From Azospirillum canadense (lineage in GTDB: Bacteria > Pseudomonadota > Alphaproteobacteria > Azospirillales > Azospirillaceae): a stretch of DNA of 64,000 bases. Below are positions 8,484-17,082 of the stretch, piece by piece. The stretch lies in the NCBI RefSeq assembly GCF_025961225.1, contig NZ_JAOQNG010000007.1:508501-572500 (forward strand), read 5' to 3'. The position numbers were made by a program, and so were the translations under genes. Under the pieces are notes generated by a model. The model was not told the origin of the DNA, ran no database searches, and saw only the letters and a program-made list of their open reading frames with translations. The number at the start of each line of letters is the position of its first letter. Positions within the stretch are counted from its first letter, which is position 1.

Positions 8484-9326
8484 TCAGGCCTGAACGGCGA
8501 CTTGGCGCTGGGTGCCCAGCCCCTGGATGCCGAGCGTCACCACGTCGCCGGCCTTCAGGTAGACCTGCGGCTTCTGCCCCAGCCCGACGCCCGGCGGCGT
8601 GCCGGTGGAGATGATGTCGCCCGGCCGCAGCGACATGAACTGCGACAGGTAGGCCACGAGGTAGCGCACGCCGTAGATCATCGTCGCCGTGCTGCCGTTC
8701 TGGTAGCGATGGCCGTTGACCTCCAGCCACATCGGCAGCTTCTGCGGGTCCTCGATCTCGTCGGCGGTGACCAGCCACGGCCCGGTCGGGCCGAAGGTGT
8801 CGGCCGACTTGCCCTTGGTCCACTGCCCCTGGCGCTCGGCCTGGAAGGCGCGCTCCGACACGTCGTTGATGACGCAATAACCGGCGACGTGGTCCATCGC
8901 CTCGTCTTCGGAGACGTACTTGGCGGTCTTGCCGATGACCACGCCCAACTCGACCTCCCAATCGGTCTTCTCGGAGCCGCGCGGGATCTCGATGTCGTCG
9001 TTCGGACCGACGATGGCGCTGGTGGCCTTCATGAAGATGATCGGCTCCGGCGGCACCTCGGCCCCGGTCTCCGCCGCGTGGTCGGAGTAGTTCAGGCCGA
9101 TGCAGATGAACTTGCCGGTCCCCGCAACGCAGGGGCCGAGCCGCACGCCGGCGTCCACCACCGGCAGCGACGAGGGGTCGATGGCCTTCAGCCGGGCCAG
9201 GCCGTCCGGCAGCAGGGCGTCGCCCGCGATGTCGGCGACGTGGCCCGACAGGTCGCGGATGCGCCCCTCGGCGTCAAGGAGGCCCGGCTTTTCCTGGCCC
9301 GGGGGGCCGAAACGAAGCAGCTTCAT
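8484..9326 (-). CDS. Fumarylacetoacetate hydrolase (FAH) family, probable 2,4-diketo-acid hydrolase
   Basis: 280 residues, the normal length for the single-domain FAH family. Visible motifs are GLNYSDHAAE, IFMK, DWEVELGVVIG (Mg2+-binding glutamates), GYCVINDVSER, FGPTGPW and ISTGTPPGVG. Close family members include 2,4-diketo-3-deoxy-L-fuconate/L-rhamnonate hydrolase and ureidoglycolate lyase. The next gene upstream resembles 2-keto-3-deoxy-L-fuconate dehydrogenase. Cleavage of a 2,4-diketo acid to pyruvate plus a hydroxy acid is therefore the best guess. It acts in the cytosol. Confidence 0.85.
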   Translation of the reverse strand: MKLLRFGPPGQEKPGLLDAEGRIRDLSGHVADIAGDALLPDGLARLKAIDPSSLPVVDAGVRLGPCVAGTGKFICIGLNYSDHAAETGAEVPPEPIIFMKATSAIVGPNDDIEIPRGSEKTDWEVELGVVIGKTAKYVSEDEAMDHVAGYCVINDVSERAFQAERQGQWTKGKSADTFGPTGPWLVTADEIEDPQKLPMWLEVNGHRYQNGSTATMIYGVRYLVAYLSQFMSLRPGDIISTGTPPGVGLGQKPQVYLKAGDVVTLGIQGLGTQRQVAVQA

Positions 9327-9362
9327 TGGACTGTTTCCGTCGTTCCGTTGTGTTTTCTTGGT

Positions 9363-10103
9363 TCAGGCGGTCCAGCCGCCGTCGATGACGTGGATGGCGC
9401 CGGTGGTGTAGGCCGACGCGTCGGACGCCAGATAGACCACCAGTTCGGCGATCTCCTCCGGCCTGCCGAACCGGCCGACCGGCTGGCGGGCGACGAATGC
9501 GGCGCGGGTCGCCTCGTAATCGCCCTGGGCGCGCAGCCGCTCCTGCAGCGACGGCGAGTCCACCGTGCCGGGGCAGATGGCGTTGCAGCGGACGCCGTGC
9601 GCCACCGTGTCGGCGGCGACCGACTTGGTCAGGCCGATGACCGCCGCCTTGGTGACGCTGTAGGCGTAGCGGTTGGGCACCGCCTTCACGCTGGACGACA
9701 CCGAGGACATGTTGACGATGGCGCCCCGGCCGCGCTCCAGCATGCCGGGCAGCACGGCGCGGATCATGCGGTGCATCGACTTGACGTTCAGGTCGAAACT
9801 GAAGTCGAGCGCCGCCTCGTCGCAGTCCAGGATGGTGCCGCTGTGGACGAAGCCGGCGCAGTTGAACAGCGCGTCCACCGGCCCGATGTCCGCGAACGCC
9901 GTGGCGACGGCCGCGCCGTCGAGCACGTCGAACCGGCGGCGGACGATGTTGGGAAGGTCGGGAAGGTCGCCCAGCCGTTCCTCGTTGATGTCGAGCGCCC
10001 AGACCAGGGCGCCTTCGCGTGCAAAGGCTTCCGCCGTGGCCCGCCCGATGCCCTGCGCGGCGGCGGTGACGATGGCGGTCTTACCAAGAAGTCTTCCGGA
10101 CAT
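9363..10103 (-). CDS. Short-chain dehydrogenase, 2-keto-3-deoxy-L-fuconate dehydrogenase-like (DHRS6 group)
   Basis: 246 residues. The cofactor motif is TAAAQGIG instead of TGxxxGxG, followed by LDINEERL (acidic residue for NAD+), NCAG, the catalytic serine in NMSSVSS and YSVTK. The stretches VDALFNCAGFVHSGTIL and FSFDLNVKSMHRMIRAVLP are typical of the 2-keto-3-deoxy-L-fuconate dehydrogenase / type 2 hydroxybutyrate dehydrogenase group. It would oxidise the 4-OH of a 2-keto-3-deoxy acid to give the diketo acid cleaved by the FAH enzyme next door. The gap to the neighbouring SDR gene is 18 bp. Confidence 0.83.
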   Translation of the reverse strand: MSGRLLGKTAIVTAAAQGIGRATAEAFAREGALVWALDINEERLGDLPDLPNIVRRRFDVLDGAAVATAFADIGPVDALFNCAGFVHSGTILDCDEAALDFSFDLNVKSMHRMIRAVLPGMLERGRGAIVNMSSVSSSVKAVPNRYAYSVTKAAVIGLTKSVAADTVAHGVRCNAICPGTVDSPSLQERLRAQGDYEATRAAFVARQPVGRFGRPEEIAELVVYLASDASAYTTGAIHVIDGGWTA

Positions 10104-10121
10104 GATGCATCCCGTCAGGGT

Positions 10122-10886
10122 TCAATAGGTCGCCCGGCCGCCCGACAGGTCGAAGACCGCGGCGGTGGTGAAGGAGTTTTCCTCGCTGGCCAGCCAAGCG
10201 ATCATCGCCGCCGCTTCCGGCAGTTCGAGGAAGCGCCCGCGCGGGATGCGGCTCAGCATGTACTGGATGTGCTCCGGCGCCTGCTCCATCGCCCCCGGGG
10301 TGCGGGCCACGGCGGGCGTGACGCAGTTTACCGCGATGTTGTGCGCGGCGAGTTCCTTGCCCAGCGACTTCGTCATGGCGATGACGGCGGCCTTGGCCGC
10401 GCTGTAGGCGGCGGCGTTGGGGTTGCCCTCCTTGCCGGCGATCGAGGCGACGTTGACGATGCGCCCGTAGTTCTTCGCCGTCATCAGCGGGACGACGGCG
10501 CGGCAGCAGTGGAAGGTGCCGTTCACGTCGACGTCCATCACGCTGCGCCACGCGTCCAGCGGGTAGTTGGCCAGCGTGGCGTTGGGGCCGACGATCGCGG
10601 CGTTGTTCACCAGGATGTCGATGCCGCCGAACGCCGCGACCGTGCCGGCGACGGCCGCCTCCACGCTGGCGTAATCGGCGATGTCGACCCGCTCGGTGTG
10701 GACGGCCGGCGCGCCCGCGTCGAGCAGACCGCCCCTGGCCTTCGCCAGCCCCTCCTCGTTGATGTCCCAGATCACGAGGCGGGCGCCCGACGCGATCAGG
10801 CGCTGCCCGACCGTGTGGCCGATGCCCTGGGCGCCGCCGGTGACGACGGCGACCCGCCCGTCGAGATTGATGCTGTTGGTCTGCAC
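10122..10886 (-). CDS. Short-chain dehydrogenase/reductase (first of the SDR pair)
   Basis: 254 residues starting at GTG 10886, with AAGGAA upstream. Rossmann motif TGGAQGIG, WDINEEG (NAD preference), NNAA, serine in VNVASIAG and catalytic YSAAK. In non-phosphorylative sugar pathways the first step is a sugar 1-dehydrogenase of this family producing a lactone. With two lactonases and a second SDR in the operon, this enzyme is a candidate for that step. The exact substrate cannot be read from the sequence. Confidence 0.8.
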   Translation of the reverse strand: MQTNSINLDGRVAVVTGGAQGIGHTVGQRLIASGARLVIWDINEEGLAKARGGLLDAGAPAVHTERVDIADYASVEAAVAGTVAAFGGIDILVNNAAIVGPNATLANYPLDAWRSVMDVDVNGTFHCCRAVVPLMTAKNYGRIVNVASIAGKEGNPNAAAYSAAKAAVIAMTKSLGKELAAHNIAVNCVTPAVARTPGAMEQAPEHIQYMLSRIPRGRFLELPEAAAMIAWLASEENSFTTAAVFDLSGGRATY

Positions 10887-10914
10887 GATTGGTCGTTCCT
10901 TCCTATCGCGGGCG

Positions 10915-11721
10915 TCAGGCGGTCGCGCCGACGGTCTGCCCGGCCTCGGGGCGCCAGCGCATGAAGCGGTCCTCGCAGAAGGACACAGCGGCGTCGAGCA
11001 GCAGGGCGAAGATGGTGAGCAGCAGGATGCCGGCGATGACCGAGTTGATGTCGAACACGCCTTCGGCCAACAGGATGACGTAGCCCACGCCCTTCTCCGA
11101 CCCGAGATACTCGCCGACCACGCTGCCGACGAAGGCGATGCCGACCGCGTTGTGCAGGCTGGAGAACACCCAGCTCATCGCCGAGGGCAGATAGACGTGG
11201 CGCATCAGCTGTCGGGAGCTGGCGCCCAGCATGCGCGTGTTGGCGAGCACGACCGGGCTGACCTCGCGCACACCCTGGAAGACGTTGAAGAACACGACGA
11301 AGAACACCAGCGTGACGCCGAGCGCGATCTTCGACCAGATGCCCAGCCCGAACCACAGCGCGAAGATCGGCGCGAAGATCAGGCGCGGCATGGAGTTGAA
11401 GGCCTTGAGGAACGGGTCCGTCACTTCGGCGAAGAAGGGGCTGAGCGCCAGCCACAACCCCACCCCCAGCCCCAGGGCGGTTCCGATGCCGAAGGCCAGC
11501 AGCGTTTCCAGCAGCGTGGTGTAGAGGTGGAGGAAGATCTCGCCGGAGATGAACCACCCGACCATCCGCTGCGCGACGACGATGGGGTCGCCGAAGAAGA
11601 AGGGCGGAAGCCACTCCATCGTCGTGCAGAGCCACCAGATGAAGACGCCGCCCGACAGCAGGATCAGGCGCGACGCCTGGACGAGCCCGCGGTTGCGCGG
11701 ATCAAGAGCGAGTGCGCGCAT
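10915..11721 (-). CDS. ABC transporter permease, SsuC/TauC type
   Basis: 268 residues with about six membrane segments and the binding-protein-dependent permease (BPD) domain. Its EAA-like loop reads ANTRMLGASSRQLMRHVYLPSAMSW, which docks with the ATPase. The ATG lies inside the 3' end of the ATPase gene (20-bp overlap), so translation is coupled. It forms the membrane channel for the importer whose ATPase and binding protein are encoded at 11702-13569, and probably also serves the two binding proteins encoded downstream. Confidence 0.88.
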   Translation of the reverse strand: MRALALDPRNRGLVQASRLILLSGGVFIWWLCTTMEWLPPFFFGDPIVVAQRMVGWFISGEIFLHLYTTLLETLLAFGIGTALGLGVGLWLALSPFFAEVTDPFLKAFNSMPRLIFAPIFALWFGLGIWSKIALGVTLVFFVVFFNVFQGVREVSPVVLANTRMLGASSRQLMRHVYLPSAMSWVFSSLHNAVGIAFVGSVVGEYLGSEKGVGYVILLAEGVFDINSVIAGILLLTIFALLLDAAVSFCEDRFMRWRPEAGQTVGATA

Positions 11722-12550
11722 AGCTTTTCAGAACCTCCCCCTTGAGCACGTCCCAGATGGCGGCGTGCAGTTGCAGGAAGCGTTGCGTCATCCGGATGTC
11801 CGCGACCTCGCGGGGCCGGTCCAGGTCGATGTCGAACTCGGCGATGGGGCGGGTCGCCGGCCCGGCGGACAGGACAACCACCCGGTCCGACAGGGCGATC
11901 GCCTCTTCCAGGTCGTGGGTCACGAACATCACCGACTTGCGGTCGGCGGCCCAGAGCTGGAGCAGCTCGTTCTCCATGAGCTGGCGCGTCTGGATGTCCA
12001 GCGCGCTGAACGGCTCGTCCATCAGCAGGATGCGCGGGTTGAGCGCCAGCGCCTGCGCCAGCCCGGCGCGCTTGCGCATGCCGCCGGACATCTGGTGCGG
12101 GTACTTGTGGCCGTGCCCGTCGAGGCCGACCCGCACCAGCCAGTCCCGCGCCACTTCCAGCGCCTCCGCCTTCGGCGTGCCGTGGAAGATCAGGCCGGCG
12201 GCGACGTTGTCCTCCGCGTTCTTCCACGGCATCAGTGCGTCGGCCTGGAACAGGTAGGACGCGTCGCGGTTCAGCCCGCCCTGCAGCTCCTTCCCGAAGA
12301 TGCTGATGTGGCCGCTGGACGGGCGCATCAGCCCCGCCGCCACGTTCAGAAGGGTCGATTTTCCGCACCCCGTGGGGCCGACGATGGACAGGAACTCGCC
12401 ATCGTTGACCGTCAGGGTCACGTCGCGGATGGCGGTGTAGGTCTTTCCGCCGCCCTCGTTGCTGGCGAAGGCGCAGGTGACCGCGTCGAAGTTGATCGTC
12501 GGGCTGGCGGGGTATCGCTGCTCGGCGAACTTGTGCTTCAGAACGTTCAT
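11702..12550 (-). CDS. ABC transporter ATPase, SsuB/TauB type
   Basis: 282 residues. Walker A GPTGCGKST, Q-loop in YLFQADALMPW, ABC signature MSGGMRKR, Walker B ILLMDEPFSALD and switch histidine in FVTHDLEEA. All catalytic elements are present. The ATG overlaps the stop of the upstream binding-protein gene by four bases. It energises the permease encoded at 10915-11721 on the cytoplasmic side of the membrane. Confidence 0.9.
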   Translation of the reverse strand: MNVLKHKFAEQRYPASPTINFDAVTCAFASNEGGGKTYTAIRDVTLTVNDGEFLSIVGPTGCGKSTLLNVAAGLMRPSSGHISIFGKELQGGLNRDASYLFQADALMPWKNAEDNVAAGLIFHGTPKAEALEVARDWLVRVGLDGHGHKYPHQMSGGMRKRAGLAQALALNPRILLMDEPFSALDIQTRQLMENELLQLWAADRKSVMFVTHDLEEAIALSDRVVVLSAGPATRPIAEFDIDLDRPREVADIRMTQRFLQLHAAIWDVLKGEVLKSYARTRS

Positions 12551-13569
12551 GGCCTGGCCTCCGCGGCTTTTTGCGCAAAGCGGTTGTCGTACGTGGCGGC
12601 GAGGTCGATCGGCGCCGTGCCGATGGCCGGGTCGAAGGCGGCCAGCACGTCGCGCACCGTCTTCGCCCCCTGGTCGGAGAGGACGCCGGTCTGGGAAATG
12701 CAGCGGCGGCTGTTCTCGAACGCGCGCGCGTACAGATCCTTATCCTCGACGAGGTACTTGTCGGGCACGGCGGCGGTCACCTGGGCGGGCGTCGCCTTGG
12801 CGATCCAGCGTTCCGCGCGGACGATGGCGTTGGTCACCGCCTGGACCGTGTTGGGGTTTTCGTCGATGAAGCGCTTGGTCGAATAGAGGCTGGATTCCGG
12901 ATAGTCCGCGCCGAAGACCTTGCGGTTGCCGTCCTCGGTGCGCATCTCGGCCATCGCCAGCATGTCGCCGCCGTCGACCAGGATGGTCGCCACCGGGTCG
13001 TTGACGATCAGCGCATCGATCTGGCCGGAACGAATGGCCGCCACGGCGCCCGCCGCCTGGCCCACGCCGATGATCGAGACGTCCGACCCCTTCAGCCCGG
13101 CCTTGTGCAGGATGTAGTTGACGGCCATGTGCGTGCTGGAACCGGGCGCGCTGACGCCGATCCGCTTGCCCTTCAGGTCCTTGGGCGACTTGACCGTGTC
13201 CTTGTTCTTCTTGGCGATGCCGAAGATCCAGGCCGGGCAATTCACCTGGGACGCGAAGGTGACCAGCGTCTGGCCCTTCATGGCCATGGTCAGCGTGTTG
13301 GAATAGGCCCCGGCGACGATGTCCGTGCTGCCGCCGAGCAGGGCTTCCAACGCCTTAGACCCGCCGGAAAAGGCGGCGATGGTCACGTCCAGGCCCTCGT
13401 CCTTGAAGTAGCCCTGCGATTCCGCGACGATCATGGGCAGGTAGGTCATGCCCACCGACGCCGCGGCGATGTGGACCTCTGTCTTTTCGGGTTTGCCTTG
13501 GGCGTTGGCCGCCCCACCGCCCATCAGGAGCAACGCGGCGGTCACCGTCGACACGAACAAGCGCTTCAT
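12547..13569 (-). CDS. ABC transporter substrate-binding protein, NMT1/TauA-SsuA type (paralog 3 of 3)
   Basis: 340 residues with a clear signal peptide (cleavage near NA-QG). It shares long stretches with the protein at 5212-6249: SGGSKALEALLGGS, DIVAGAYSNT, GVSAPGSS, DVSIIGVG and QIDAL, plus NPNTVQA near the end. The two probably arose by duplication. It is the cognate subunit of the ATPase/permease pair because its stop overlaps the ATPase start. Confidence 0.87.
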   Translation of the reverse strand: MKRLFVSTVTAALLLMGGGAANAQGKPEKTEVHIAAASVGMTYLPMIVAESQGYFKDEGLDVTIAAFSGGSKALEALLGGSTDIVAGAYSNTLTMAMKGQTLVTFASQVNCPAWIFGIAKKNKDTVKSPKDLKGKRIGVSAPGSSTHMAVNYILHKAGLKGSDVSIIGVGQAAGAVAAIRSGQIDALIVNDPVATILVDGGDMLAMAEMRTEDGNRKVFGADYPESSLYSTKRFIDENPNTVQAVTNAIVRAERWIAKATPAQVTAAVPDKYLVEDKDLYARAFENSRRCISQTGVLSDQGAKTVRDVLAAFDPAIGTAPIDLAATYDNRFAQKAAEARP

Positions 13570-13645
13570 GGCCTTTCCTCCTTTGTTTTTATGACCTCAA
13601 CTCGGGCGGGTTCCCCGTCCGCCGAAGCGGACGGGATGCTTTTCG

Positions 13646-14701
13646 TCACAGCGCCTGGACGACCGCATCTCCCATCTGGTCGGTGCCGACCCGCTCCGTT
13701 CCCGGCTGGTGGATGTCCGCGGTGCGGAAGCCGCGGGCGAGCGCGGTGCGGACTGCGGTCTCGACCTGCCGGGCCTTGTCGTCGAGGCCGAAGCTGTGGC
13801 GCAGCAGCATCGCCAGCGACAGGATCGCGGCCAGCGGGTTCGCCAGGTTCCGGCCGGCGATGTCCGGCGCGGAGCCGTGGATGGGCTCGTAAAGCCCCTT
13901 GTCCCCTTCGCCGAGCGACGCGGACGGCAGCATGCCGATGGATCCCGTCAGCATGGCGGCGGCGTCGGACAGGATGTCGCCGAACATGTTTCCGGTGACG
14001 ATGACGTCGAAGGCCTTCGGCGTCCGCATCAGCGACATGGCGGCGGCGTCGATGAACAGGTGGCTGAGTTCCACGTCCGGGTATTCCCGGCCCACGCGGA
14101 TCATCACCTCGCGCCAGAGCTGCATCACCTCCAGCACGTTGGCCTTGTCGACGGAGCAGACCTTGCGGCGGCGCTGGCGCGCGGCGCGGAAGGCGGCGTG
14201 GGCGATCCGCTCGATCTCGGATTCGGTGTAGCGCATGGTGTTGAAGCCGAAGCGCTGGCCGGACGCATCGGTTTCGATCCCCCGCGGCTGGCCGAAATAG
14301 ACGTCGCCGGTCAGCTCCCGCAGGATAACGAGGTCGACGCCCTCGACGACCTCCGGTTTGAAGGTCGACGCGCCGACCAGCTCGGGGAACAGGAAGGCCG
14401 GGCGGAAATTGGCGTAGAGCTGCAGGGACTCGCGCAGCAGCAGAAGCGAGGTGCCCGGCCGCTTGTCCCGCGGCAGCGCTTCCTCGCCGGGGCCGCCGAC
14501 CGCGCCGAACAGGATGGCGTCGGCGCGCCGGGCGAGCGCCAGGCTTTCGTCCGGCAGGGGGACACCGCGGGCGTCGATGGCGGCCAGCCCGACGGGCGCC
14601 TCCTCGGTTTCCGCCTGCGGCAGCACCTTGCGCAGCACCTTCACCGCCTGGGCCGTGACCTCGGGACCGATGCCGTCGCCGGCCATGACTGCGATCTTCA
14701 C
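13646..14701 (-). CDS. leuB: 3-isopropylmalate dehydrogenase-like beta-decarboxylating dehydrogenase
   Basis: 351 residues from a GTG at 14701, which is preceded by AAGGAGACGAACAC. Motifs GDGIGPEV, LRELTGDVYFGQPRG, VDKANVLE, GNMFGDILSD and YEPIHGSAPDIAG are those of LeuB, with NAD-binding and metal-binding aspartates intact. LeuB oxidises and decarboxylates 3-isopropylmalate; paralogs act on other (2R,3S)-2-hydroxy-3-alkyl acids. The order leuC-leuD-leuB is also the order of leucine-biosynthesis operons. Its setting between two organic-acid ABC importers, with a second leuCD nearby, argues for a catabolic paralog. Both remain possible. Confidence 0.82.
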   Translation of the reverse strand: MKIAVMAGDGIGPEVTAQAVKVLRKVLPQAETEEAPVGLAAIDARGVPLPDESLALARRADAILFGAVGGPGEEALPRDKRPGTSLLLLRESLQLYANFRPAFLFPELVGASTFKPEVVEGVDLVILRELTGDVYFGQPRGIETDASGQRFGFNTMRYTESEIERIAHAAFRAARQRRRKVCSVDKANVLEVMQLWREVMIRVGREYPDVELSHLFIDAAAMSLMRTPKAFDVIVTGNMFGDILSDAAAMLTGSIGMLPSASLGEGDKGLYEPIHGSAPDIAGRNLANPLAAILSLAMLLRHSFGLDDKARQVETAVRTALARGFRTADIHQPGTERVGTDQMGDAVVQAL

Positions 14702-14738
14702 GTGTTCGTCTCCTTGGATGTCTTGCGCCGCGCTCGGT

Positions 14739-15338
14739 TCAGCGATGGCGTTCGTCGTAGTCGCGTTCGAAGGACTCGATCGCGGAGGATTGGGACAGGG
14801 TGTAGTCCAGCTCGTCCAAGCCCTGGACGATGCAATGCTTGGCGAAGGGATCGATGTCGAAGCCGCGGACCGACCCGTCGGGAAAGACCACGACCTGTTC
14901 CACGACATCGACGGCGATGTGCGCTCCGGGACTTGCGGCGAGACCGTCGAGCAGCGCCTTGACCTCGTCCTCCGGAAGGACTACCGGCACCAGGCCGTTC
15001 TTCAGGCAGTTGGACCGGAAGATGTCGCCGAAGCTCGGCGCGATCACCGCCCGTATGCCGTAGTCGTGGAGCGACCACACCGCGTGCTCGCGCGAGGAGC
15101 CGCAGCCGAAATTGCGTTCCGCGGCGATGATGCGGGCGGCCCGGTATTCCGGACGGTTCAGGATGAAGTCCGGGATTTCCGACCCGTCGGCGCGGAAGCG
15201 GACATCGGCGAACAGGTAGCGGCCGAAATCGTCGGAGCGCGGCTTTTGCAGGAAGCGCGCCGGGGTGATCTGGTCGGTGTCGCAGTTCGGTTGAGCGATG
15301 GGCAGGGCCACGGCCTCGATGCGTTGAAGCGGTTCCAT
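14739..15338 (-). CDS. leuD: LeuD-like small subunit of an aconitase-superfamily isomerase (copy 1)
   Basis: 199 residues, the usual LeuD length. It shows the swivelling-domain motifs NCDTDQITPARFL, ERNFGCGSSREHA and APSFGDIFRSNC. LeuD pairs with LeuC to isomerise or hydrate a hydroxy acid through a dehydrated intermediate. It starts 4 bp after the leuC-like stop, so the two subunits are made together. Confidence 0.85.
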   Translation of the reverse strand: MEPLQRIEAVALPIAQPNCDTDQITPARFLQKPRSDDFGRYLFADVRFRADGSEIPDFILNRPEYRAARIIAAERNFGCGSSREHAVWSLHDYGIRAVIAPSFGDIFRSNCLKNGLVPVVLPEDEVKALLDGLAASPGAHIAVDVVEQVVVFPDGSVRGFDIDPFAKHCIVQGLDELDYTLSQSSAIESFERDYDERHR

Positions 15339-15342
15339 GGGA

Positions 15343-16773
15343 TCAGGCCCCCGCCATCAGGCGGCGCACGTCGCTGAGGCGCCCGGTCACCGCCGCCGCC
15401 GCCGCCATGGCCGGGCTCATCAGGTGCGTGCGCGCCCCGACGCCCTGCCGGCCGACGAAGTTGCGGTTGGAGGTGGAGGCGCAGCGCTGGCCGGCGGCCA
15501 CCGTGTCGCCGTTCGTCGCCAGGCACATGGAACAGCCGGCGTAGCGCCATTCGAAGCCCGCGGTCTTGAAGACGAGGTCCAGCCCCTCGGCCTCGGCCTG
15601 CGCCCGCACCGGTTCGGAGCCGGGGACGACCCAGGCGTCGACGCCCGCGGCGACCTTGCGCCCCTTCACGATGCCGGCGGCGCTGCGTAGATCCTCGATG
15701 CGGCCATTGGTGCAGGAGCCGATGAACACGCGGTCGACCGGCACTTCCTCCAGCGGCGTGCCGGGGGTCAATCCCATGTAGGCGAGCGCGCGGGACATGG
15801 TCTCGCGGCGCTCGGCGGTCGGCGCCGCGTCCGGATCGGGCACCCGCCCGGTGATCGGCAGCGCGTCCTCCGGCGTCGTCCCCCAGGTGACCATCGGTGC
15901 GATCTCGGACGCGTCCAGCGTGACTTCGCGGTCGAAGACGGCGTCGGGGTCCGAGGCCAGCCGGCGCCAGCGCGCCACGGCGCGGTCCCACGCCGCCTCC
16001 TTCGGGGCGTAGGGGCGCCCGGCCAGATAGGCGAAGGTCGTGTCGTCCGGTGCCACGAAGCCGACCCGTCCGCCGGCCTCGATCGACATGTTGCAGAGGG
16101 TCAGCCGGCCTTCCATCGACAGGCCCCGTATGGCGGAGCCGGCGTATTCGATGGCGTGCCCGACCGCGCCGGCGACGCCGATTTTGGCGATGATCGCCAG
16201 GATGACGTCCTTGGCGGTCACGCCGGCGCCCAGCGTCCCGTCCACCGAGACGCGCATCCGGCCCGGCCGGCGCTGCCACAGCGACTGGGTGGCGAGCGCA
16301 TGCCCGACCTCCGTCGCGCCGATGCCGAAAGCGAGCGCCCCGACCGCCCCGTGGGTCGAGGTGTGGCTGTCGGCGCAGACGATGATCATGCCCGGCAGGC
16401 TGAGCCCCTGTTCCGGCCCCACCACATGCACGATCCCCTGCCGCGGGTCGCCCAGGCCGAAGACGGTGATGTCGGCCCCCCGGGCGTCGCGCGTCAGCGC
16501 CTCGATCATGGTGCGGCGCTCGGGATCGTTGATCGCCGTCGCCTTGCGGCTGTGCGTGGGCACGTAATGGTCGGGCGTCCCGAAGATGCGCCCGGGCGAC
16601 CGCGGCGCGAGCCCACGGTCCCGCAGCATGCGGAAGGCGGGTTCGGTAACGTCGTGAATGAAATGGCGGTCGACGAACAGGAGATCCTGGCCGTCGTCGC
16701 GCGACAGGATCCGGTGGCTGTCCCAGATCGTGTCGAGCATGGTTCTTGGCGTGTGGTTGGCGCTGTGGTCCAC
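15343..16773 (-). CDS. leuC: LeuC-like large subunit of an aconitase-superfamily isomerase (copy 1)
   Basis: About 476 residues from GTG 16773 (PRTMLDTIWDSH then matches the family N-terminus); an ATG at 16812 is less likely. The three [4Fe-4S] cysteines are visible in CADSHTSTHG-type context (cluster region), IGSCTNGRIEDL and AGCSMC. ICADSHT and RQGVGARTHLMSPAM are family signatures. Unlike many aconitases it needs the separate LeuD subunit encoded next to it. It is the first gene after a gap that holds a hairpin and a REP-like repeat, so it may have its own promoter there. Confidence 0.86.
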   Translation of the reverse strand: MDHSANHTPRTMLDTIWDSHRILSRDDGQDLLFVDRHFIHDVTEPAFRMLRDRGLAPRSPGRIFGTPDHYVPTHSRKATAINDPERRTMIEALTRDARGADITVFGLGDPRQGIVHVVGPEQGLSLPGMIIVCADSHTSTHGAVGALAFGIGATEVGHALATQSLWQRRPGRMRVSVDGTLGAGVTAKDVILAIIAKIGVAGAVGHAIEYAGSAIRGLSMEGRLTLCNMSIEAGGRVGFVAPDDTTFAYLAGRPYAPKEAAWDRAVARWRRLASDPDAVFDREVTLDASEIAPMVTWGTTPEDALPITGRVPDPDAAPTAERRETMSRALAYMGLTPGTPLEEVPVDRVFIGSCTNGRIEDLRSAAGIVKGRKVAAGVDAWVVPGSEPVRAQAEAEGLDLVFKTAGFEWRYAGCSMCLATNGDTVAAGQRCASTSNRNFVGRQGVGARTHLMSPAMAAAAAVTGRLSDVRRLMAGA

Positions 16774-16959
16774 GGTGTTGCCCTTTGTTCGCAGCCGCAG
16801 CCGCGGCATCACGGACAGTCGATGCCCGGTCCGGCGGGACCCGATGGCCCGTCGCCGGTTGTCAGCGGAGCGTCATTGTGACCGGATGGTCTGTCGGACG
16901 GATTGTTCGCCAACCATCCTGCATCGGCGCCGCCGGCCCGCAGAGTGGTAATCCGGCAA

Positions 16960-16986
16960 CCTGCCATCGCGGATGACGATGGCAGG
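16960..16986 (-). other. 10-bp perfect stem-loop in the gap between permease and leuC-like genes
   Basis: CCTGCCATCG, a 7-nt loop, then CGATGGCAGG. It lies in the 309-bp gap 16774-17082, the only long gap in the minus-strand array. It could end or attenuate transcription from the upstream ABC genes or stabilise an mRNA end. No T-run follows. Confidence 0.4.
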
Positions 16987-17005
16987 GGACCATCGCGCTT
17001 AATAT

Positions 17006-17043
17006 CCCCTCTCCCCCCTGATGAGAGGGTTAGGGTGAGGGGG
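17006..17043. repeat. REP-like imperfect inverted repeat (CCCTCTCCC...GAGAGGGTTAGGGTGAGGG)
   Basis: The 38-bp sequence has the form CCCCTCTCCCCCC, a short loop, then GAGAGGGTTAGGGTGAGGGGG. This is a widespread intergenic palindromic element in Proteobacteria. It sits immediately downstream of the ABC permease stop at 17083 on the minus strand, a normal place for such elements. Together with the hairpin at 16960 it separates the ABC module from the leuCDB-like module. Confidence 0.6.
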
Positions 17044-17082
17044 TTGCGCGTGTGCCGGACGCACCAACGTGGCGGAACCCCG

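Noticed and set aside
8454..10964. 836-codon plus-strand open frame
   Set aside because: It runs antisense across three well-supported genes (FAH hydrolase and two SDRs) and has no recognisable domain.
13646..16773. Ordinary leucine-biosynthesis operon
   Set aside because: Gene order fits, but the setting among organic-acid importers and a second leuCD made me keep this only as an alternative, not as the call.
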